Positions 22,644 to 26,565 of a stretch of DNA of 26,565 nt are shown here, piece by piece (within the stretch, counting starts at the first letter, position 1; each line of letters begins with the position of its first letter). The position numbers were made by a program, and so were the translations under genes. Origin of the DNA: Candidatus Coatesiibacteriota bacterium (GTDB lineage: Bacteria > Oederibacteriota > CAKKQC01); assembly GCA_023265785.1 (NCBI GenBank), contig JAHFSL010000001.1, positions 1 through 26,565 on the forward strand. Reading direction: 5' to 3'. The notes below the pieces were generated by a model. The model was not told the origin of the DNA, ran no database searches, and saw nothing but the letters and a program-made list of their open reading frames with translations.

Positions 22644-22769
22644 CTGGGCAAGCTGGTTGCCGCGGTGACGAAACCCGAGGGGGAGCGGCTGGACCTGGCC
22701 GCGGGCCGCCAGGCGGCCGCGTGGCTGGCCCAGGTCGCCAATACGATTCAGCCCGGAAAGTTGGCCTAG
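22644..22769 (+). pseudogene. Coding-like in-frame continuation of the Roadblock gene after TAG
   Basis: Immediately after the TAG (22641-22643), in the same frame, 41 codons run to the next TAG at 22767-22769. Third-codon positions are overwhelmingly G or C, as in real genes here, and the product looks like two helices ('LGKLVAAVTKPEGERL', then 'GRQAAAWLAQVANTI'). A one-base change of TAG to GAG or CAG would fuse it to the upstream domain. This region is otherwise the 131-base gap between the two Roadblock genes. It may be a broken C-terminus, sequence error or recoded stop. Confidence 0.55.
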
Positions 22770-22774
22770 GAATT

Positions 22775-24103
22775 ATGGAAGCAACGATTGATATTCGGAC
22801 CGCTGACGGCAACGTCAATATCCTGCTGGAGGATGCCCAGGTCGGGCAGTTGCGCGAGGTCCTGGTGGACCTCTCGCTGGCCACCAGCGCGGTCTTTGCC
22901 ATGCTGATTGACGCGGCCGGGCGCGTCGTGGCCACGGGCGGCCAGACGAGCGAATTCGAGCTGGAGGCTATTGCGGCCCTGGCCGCCGGCGACCTGGCAA
23001 CCACCCGCCAGCTGGCCTCCATGCTCAACGAGCCCGAATTCTCGCTCCTCTTCCAGCACGAGAAGCAGAAGAACCTCTTCATGACCGCCATTGAGAGCGA
23101 CGCGATCCTGATCGTGGTCTTCGACGTGGACACGACGTTCGGGGCCCTGCGCCTGCGGATTCGCCGGTCCATTTCCCAGCTCTCGTCCATCCTGCACCAG
23201 GCCAAACGCAACACGCTGGTCGCGTTGTCCTCCTCCTCGGCGATCTCGGGCGCCGAGGATCTCCATGCGGGGGATGACCTCTCGGCGGTGGCCGAGCCGG
23301 AGGCTCCGCCGCCGATGGAAACCCGGGCGGCACCGGTTGCGCCCGCGCCCCGGGGGCCGGTGGCGGAGGCGGTCCCCTCCGAGTCACCGGGACCCGACGC
23401 CGGCGTGGTGGCGCCGCCGCCCGCTCCGGCGATGGCGTCCGGCCTTCCGGAGAACCTCGTCGCCGAGATGCGCAAGGCCCTGGGCTGGTTCGAGACCTTC
23501 CAGGGGTGGAAACTGGTCTTTGCCGACGAGATTGAATTCCTCCAGCGGGGCATCGAGCGCGGCCGGGCGGAAGAGACGGAGACCCTCCGCTCCATTTTCC
23601 TGCGGACGCGGGCCCGGCTCACGGAGCAAAAGCGCCTGCTGGAGGCGCGGTTCCGGCTGATCCAGAGCCTCTACCAGCAGTTCGTCGTCTCACTCCAGAC
23701 GACGATGGCGGGCGCGTGGCACGACGAGATCGTGGACCGCGCGATGAAGGCCGCGTTCTCCGGCGTGGGCCAGGACCACAATCTGGTGGGCTCGGGTGTG
23801 TCCAAGCGGGAGGGGGCCTGGAGCTTCGACTTCCAGCTCATCGGCAAACAGCTGGTGACGGTCTGCCACAGCCGCGGCTGGACCTACCACCAGGGGATGC
23901 TGGAGGTCCTGCGGCAGTTGAACGCGGCACTGTCGGCGCTGTCCGCATTTATCATCGAGGACGCCAAACTGCGCGAGGAACTCACCCGGCAGTGGGCCCG
24001 GCTGTACCGCCACTATGCCGATGGACTCAAGACCCTCGAGCTGGAGGCGGAGGTCCTTGACCTCTTCCGCCCCCTTGTCCGGACCGGCTCGCTTCCTAAA
24101 TAG
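22775..24103 (+). CDS. Roadblock domain fused to a novel helical C-terminal domain
   Basis: A 442-residue protein. Residues about 20-145 match a Roadblock/LC7 fold ('GQLREVLVDLSLATSAVFAMLIDAAGRVVATGG', 'FLMTAI'-type strands and 'DAILIVVFDVDTTFGALRLRI'). A Pro/Ala-rich disordered linker spans about 165-222. The C-terminal domain (about 223-442) is predominantly helical with a central beta-like patch ('REGAWSFDFQLIGKQLVTVCHSRGW'); I recognise no family. The initial 'EMRKALGWFETFQGWKLVFADEIEFLQRGIERGR' could be a coiled coil. It is the last gene of the MglA operon and is therefore a likely effector or scaffold. The start at 22775 is the first ATG after the preceding TAG and gives a complete Roadblock fold. 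It converges on the next gene with a 12-base gap. Confidence 0.78.
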   Translation: MEATIDIRTADGNVNILLEDAQVGQLREVLVDLSLATSAVFAMLIDAAGRVVATGGQTSEFELEAIAALAAGDLATTRQLASMLNEPEFSLLFQHEKQKNLFMTAIESDAILIVVFDVDTTFGALRLRIRRSISQLSSILHQAKRNTLVALSSSSAISGAEDLHAGDDLSAVAEPEAPPPMETRAAPVAPAPRGPVAEAVPSESPGPDAGVVAPPPAPAMASGLPENLVAEMRKALGWFETFQGWKLVFADEIEFLQRGIERGRAEETETLRSIFLRTRARLTEQKRLLEARFRLIQSLYQQFVVSLQTTMAGAWHDEIVDRAMKAAFSGVGQDHNLVGSGVSKREGAWSFDFQLIGKQLVTVCHSRGWTYHQGMLEVLRQLNAALSALSAFIIEDAKLREELTRQWARLYRHYADGLKTLELEAEVLDLFRPLVRTGSLPK

Positions 24104-24115
24104 AAAGAGCCCCCG

Positions 24116-25288
24116 TCACCAGCGGATCGGTTCCTCGGTGGCCTGAACCCCGGCCTCGGCGCGGGCCTTCTTGAGCAATTCGTTGGCGGCCTTCATGAGG
24201 GTCCGGGCGTCCTCGAATTTCGCGGCGGTGATCGCGGCCTGCGCCTCCGCCAGCCGCCTGCGGCCCTTGTCCACCGTGGCCCCGGCCTGCCGGTTGGGGG
24301 GCGCCCCGGGCGGCTGGATCGTATCGAACCCGGAGCCGATAACATCGGCGAAGGAGCGCAATTTCTCCTTGCGGGTTTCCTCGACCTGCCGGCCCAGAAC
24401 CACCAGCTTGTCGCGCACCTGGCGTGACAGGTCCTCGGCGTTGTCAAAATTGCCCGCCTTCAACTCGCCCTCGGCGCCCGCGAGGTCCGTGGTCACATCT
24501 TTCACCTCCTCGGGCGGCAGGACATCGGCGCCGATCTTGACGAGGTCCTTCAGCTCCTTGCGCGCCGCCTCGAGGACCCGGCCCGCGCCGTGCTGGCGCA
24601 CGGTGTCCGTGGCGGCCCAGGGCGCGACATTGTAGGCGGAGGGGAAGGTCGCCGCCGCGCCGCCCGCAGGGGGCAGGACCAGGTCGTACCGGCCCGGCGC
24701 CAGGTCGGAGGCGACGACCAGGGTGACCGAGGGCAGGACGCCGTCCGCCCCGATCCGGACCGGGTCGTGGACCGTCGCGGCCCGGCCCAGGTGGATGGAG
24801 TCCGCGGCGATGAACGCGCCCTTGGGGAACCCCGTTCCCGCCAGCGTGAACACCATGCCGACAAATCCGCCGAGCGGCACGGCCTTGTTGGTCCGCCAGG
24901 TCGCCCCGGCCCGGCCGTCGCCGATGGGCGGGTCCAGCGTGACCACGGGCCGGACCAGGTAGGCCGCCCGGAAGACCGCCGGCGCGCCCGCCATGATCCG
25001 GGCATCGTGCCTGCCGGCGGGCAGGGCGCCGGCCAGCAGGACCAGGGTGGGCGGCAGGGCGCCGGTGGCGTCGGTCAGCAGGTCGCCGGGACCCGCCTCC
25101 ACGCCGCCGATTTCGATGAAGACGCTGGTGGAGGGGGCCAGGCCCGACCCGGCGATGCGCAGGACCTCGCCGGCACGGCCCGACCCCGTCGGCGGGGTGA
25201 TGCTGAATTGGGGCGCGGCCTGCGCCGCTCCCGCGATGGCGGCACAGGCCAGGAGGGTGGCGGGCTTAAGGTTCACGGGAAAATACAT
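24116..25288 (-). CDS. Secreted IPT/TIG-like protein with helical C-terminal repeats
   Basis: A 390-residue exported protein; signal peptide to about residue 24 ('LLACAAIAGAAQAAP'). Two IPT/TIG-like Ig domains follow: 'SITPPTGSGRAGEVLRIAGSGLAPSTSVFIEIGG' near 30-62, and 'LDPPIGDGRAG' with 'MVFTLAGTGFPKGAFIA' further on. The C-terminal 120 residues are helical with an internal repeat ('LAGAEGELKAGNFDNAEDLSRQ' and 'LAEAQAAITAAKFEDARTLMKA'), like TPR-like or coiled-coil hairpins. A secreted or envelope-attached binding protein is likely, but the ligand is unknown. The ATG at 25288 is used, yet a -10-like TACAAT overlaps it, so the GTG at 25276 (4-base leader, still a good signal peptide) may be the true start. 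Confidence 0.75.
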   Translation of the reverse strand: MYFPVNLKPATLLACAAIAGAAQAAPQFSITPPTGSGRAGEVLRIAGSGLAPSTSVFIEIGGVEAGPGDLLTDATGALPPTLVLLAGALPAGRHDARIMAGAPAVFRAAYLVRPVVTLDPPIGDGRAGATWRTNKAVPLGGFVGMVFTLAGTGFPKGAFIAADSIHLGRAATVHDPVRIGADGVLPSVTLVVASDLAPGRYDLVLPPAGGAAATFPSAYNVAPWAATDTVRQHGAGRVLEAARKELKDLVKIGADVLPPEEVKDVTTDLAGAEGELKAGNFDNAEDLSRQVRDKLVVLGRQVEETRKEKLRSFADVIGSGFDTIQPPGAPPNRQAGATVDKGRRRLAEAQAAITAAKFEDARTLMKAANELLKKARAEAGVQATEEPIRW

Positions 25289-25292
25289 TGTA
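25287..25292 (-). promoter_or_regulatory. Putative -10 element for the IPT-like gene
   Basis: TACAAT on the minus strand overlaps the ATG at 25288. If used, transcription would begin about 4 bases before the in-frame GTG at 25276, which may then be the real start. No good -35 box is seen. Confidence 0.35.
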
Positions 25293-25331
25293 TCGCCCGC
25301 GGTCCGGTGGTGCCCGGATGGGACGCCCCTG

Positions 25332-25337
25332 TAGCAT
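25332..25337 (+). promoter_or_regulatory. Putative -10 element for panC
   Basis: TAGCAT lies 9 bases before the ATG at 25347, which would give a leader of about 3 bases. The 58-base divergent region shared with the IPT-like gene holds no other clear signal and no convincing -35. Confidence 0.3.
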
Positions 25338-25346
25338 AGGACCGGC

Positions 25347-26207
25347 ATGGCGATGCGAATTGTGCGGTCCATCACCTCGATGCGTGCGCTGGCGGAACGC
25401 TGGCGGCGCACCCGAGCACGCGTGGGGCTGGTGCCGACCATGGGCGCCCTGCACGCCGGTCATCTCGCGCTGGTGGCCGCCGCCCGGCGGGCCAGCGACC
25501 GGGTGGTCGTGAGCGTGTTCGTGAATCCCTCCCAGTTCGGGCCGCGCGAGGACTTCGCCCGCTACCCGCGTACGCCCGCCGCCGATGCCCGGCTCCTCCG
25601 CCGGGCCGGGGTGGACGCCCTGTTCCTGCCGGCGGTGGCCGCCATGGATCCGCCGGGCGGGGCGACCGTGGTGGAGGTGGGCGGTTCGTTGACCCGGGGC
25701 CTGTGTGCCCCGTTCCGGCCCGGCCATTTCCGGGGGGTCGCCACCGTGGTGGCCAGGCTATTCGCCATCATCCGGCCCCATGCGGCCTGGTTCGGCCGCA
25801 AGGATGCCCAGCAGGCGGCGGTCCTGGGCCGGATGGCCCGGGACCTGCATTTCGGGATCGCGGTGCACACCGTGCCGACGGTGCGGGAACCGGACGGGCT
25901 CGCGCGCTCTTCCCGCAACCGCGCCCTCCTTCCGGCCCAGCGTGCGGCCGCGCCCGTTCTTCACGAGGCACTGGCGCTCGCCGCGGCCGCCGTGCGCGGG
26001 GGCGCGCGCACCCGGGGCGCCGTCCTGGGGCCGGCCCGGCGCCGCCTCGCCCGGGTCCCGGGCCTGCGCGTACAATATCTGGACCTCGTGGACGCCGCGA
26101 CGCTCGCTCCCGCCTCCCGGCCCGCCGGCCGGCTCCTGCTGGCCGCCGCCATCCACCTCGGCCGGACCCGGTTGATTGACAACCGGGCCGTCCGGGCCCC
26201 GCGCTGA
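25347..26207 (+). CDS. panC: Pantothenate synthetase PanC
   Basis: A 286-residue cytoplasmic enzyme that joins D-pantoate and beta-alanine with ATP to give pantothenate, the coenzyme A precursor. The nucleotide-binding HIGH-like motif is 'PTMGALHAGH' (30-39). 'VVVSVFVNPSQFGPREDFARYPRT', 'FRGVATVVARLFAIIRP', 'FGRKDAQQ' and 'REPDGLARSSRN' (the family's KMSKS-like 'GLAxSSRN' segment) are all present. Length is typical (about 280). The first ATG at 25347 is used; a second at 25353 (MRIV...) is possible. panD follows after 26 bases, which supplies its beta-alanine substrate, so the two act in one pathway. The gene is Arg/Ala-rich, as expected at this GC content. Confidence 0.97.
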   Translation: MAMRIVRSITSMRALAERWRRTRARVGLVPTMGALHAGHLALVAAARRASDRVVVSVFVNPSQFGPREDFARYPRTPAADARLLRRAGVDALFLPAVAAMDPPGGATVVEVGGSLTRGLCAPFRPGHFRGVATVVARLFAIIRPHAAWFGRKDAQQAAVLGRMARDLHFGIAVHTVPTVREPDGLARSSRNRALLPAQRAAAPVLHEALALAAAAVRGGARTRGAVLGPARRRLARVPGLRVQYLDLVDAATLAPASRPAGRLLLAAAIHLGRTRLIDNRAVRAPR

Positions 26208-26233
26208 CGGGGAACGGCGGCGGGCGTCAAGGC

Positions 26234-26565
26234 ATGATGCGCATCCTGCTCAAGTCCAAGATTCACGGCGGCGCGGTGACCGCCACCCGCCTGCACTATC
26301 GCGGTTCCATCACCATCGCCGCCGAGGTCATGGACGCGGCGAATCTGGTGGCCGACGAACAGGTGCATGTCCTGAATCTCAATACCGGTGACCGGCTCGA
26401 GACCTACTGCATCCGGGGGCGGCGGGCCAGCGGGAAGCTGGAATTGAACGGGCCGGCGGCCCGGCTGGGCCAGCCGGGCGACCCCCTGATCATCCTGGCC
26501 TACGGGCTGTTCGTCGATGGCGAGGCATCGCGGCCCCGGATCGTCCTCCTGGGCCCCCGCAACCG
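26234..26565 (+). CDS. panD: Aspartate 1-decarboxylase PanD, 3'-truncated
   Basis: About 110 codons before the window ends; the family is usually about 115-140 residues, so only the tail is missing. PanD makes beta-alanine from L-aspartate and is processed between Gly and Ser to create its pyruvoyl cofactor. That site is present as G24-S25 ('YRGSITI'), and the numbering matches E. coli when the first ATG (26234) is used rather than the second (26237). 'KSKIHGGAVTATRLHY', 'EQVHVLNLNTGDRLETY' and 'LNGPAARLGQPGDPLIILAY' are standard PanD blocks. It lies 26 bases after panC, probably in one operon. Lys9 and the other conserved residues visible are intact. Confidence 0.96.
   Translation, partial: MMRILLKSKIHGGAVTATRLHYRGSITIAAEVMDAANLVADEQVHVLNLNTGDRLETYCIRGRRASGKLELNGPAARLGQPGDPLIILAYGLFVDGEASRPRIVLLGPRN

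Noticed and set aside
24086..24111. GGCTC / GAGCC inverted repeat across the end of the Roadblock-fusion gene, as a terminator
   Set aside because: Only 5-base arms with a 16-base loop and no T-tract; too weak to call.

Overview
This window is very GC-rich (roughly 70% by eye), densely packed coding DNA from a Gram-negative bacterium, probably from a poorly cultivated lineage. The sequence supports this as follows: a lipobox lipoprotein, a PorV/PorQ-like outer-membrane protein and FlgD-like/T9SS-type C-terminal domains indicate an outer membrane. MqnD indicates menaquinone made by the futalosine route. The MglA-type GTPase with Roadblock proteins and the tandem PilB/GspE ATPases indicate surface motility, pili or secretion. 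This mix is typical of FCB-, Elusimicrobiota- or Omnitrophota-like genomes, but I cannot fix the phylum from the sequence alone. No RNA genes, CRISPR arrays, insertion sequences or phage genes were seen.

Layout. (1) 3-4270, + strand: an operon with overlapping genes. It holds a 5'-truncated acetyltransferase-like gene, a secreted agarase-like glycoside hydrolase with a CBM9-like domain, an NAD-dependent epimerase/uronate-dehydrogenase-like SDR, and a PL22 oligogalacturonate-lyase-like propeller, suggesting use of plant or algal polysaccharide. (2) 4273-7885, - strand: two tandem PilB/GspE ATPases. (3) 7938-9545: a CAP/SCP secreted protein and a divergent lipoprotein. (4) 9551-12755, - strand: an unusual HTH-receiver regulator, and an M23 peptidase-parA-parB operon. 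(5) 12855-15052, + strand: mqnD and an NtrC-family sigma-54 activator. (6) 15173-19900, + strand: a five-gene operon behind an excellent sigma-54 promoter, encoding a FlgD-like protein, a six-repeat propeller with a sorting-type C-terminus, a PorV-like barrel, a kinase-like protein without an H-box, and a receiver-kinase hybrid. (7) 19968-24103, + strand: a probable signalling/polarity operon with a PATAN/DUF4388-like protein, a 26-codon ORF holding a strong hairpin, two small membrane proteins, MglA, a Roadblock protein with an in-frame TAG, and a Roadblock-helical fusion. (8) 24116-25288, - strand: a secreted IPT-like protein. (9) 25347 to the end, + strand: panC and panD (truncated).

How the genes may work together. 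The activator at 13703-15052 lies just upstream of a sigma-54 promoter, and the operon that promoter should drive ends in two kinases, so the block could be a self-contained regulatory circuit for surface proteins. The adjacent MglA/Roadblock operon is the best candidate for an undescribed system: it combines a GTPase whose predicted catalytic residues are intact with two uncharacterised membrane proteins and two divergent Roadblock partners. Several transcription units also show a -10-like hexamer only 6-9 bases before the start codon, which suggests leaderless or near-leaderless mRNAs. All functional links between genes are inference.
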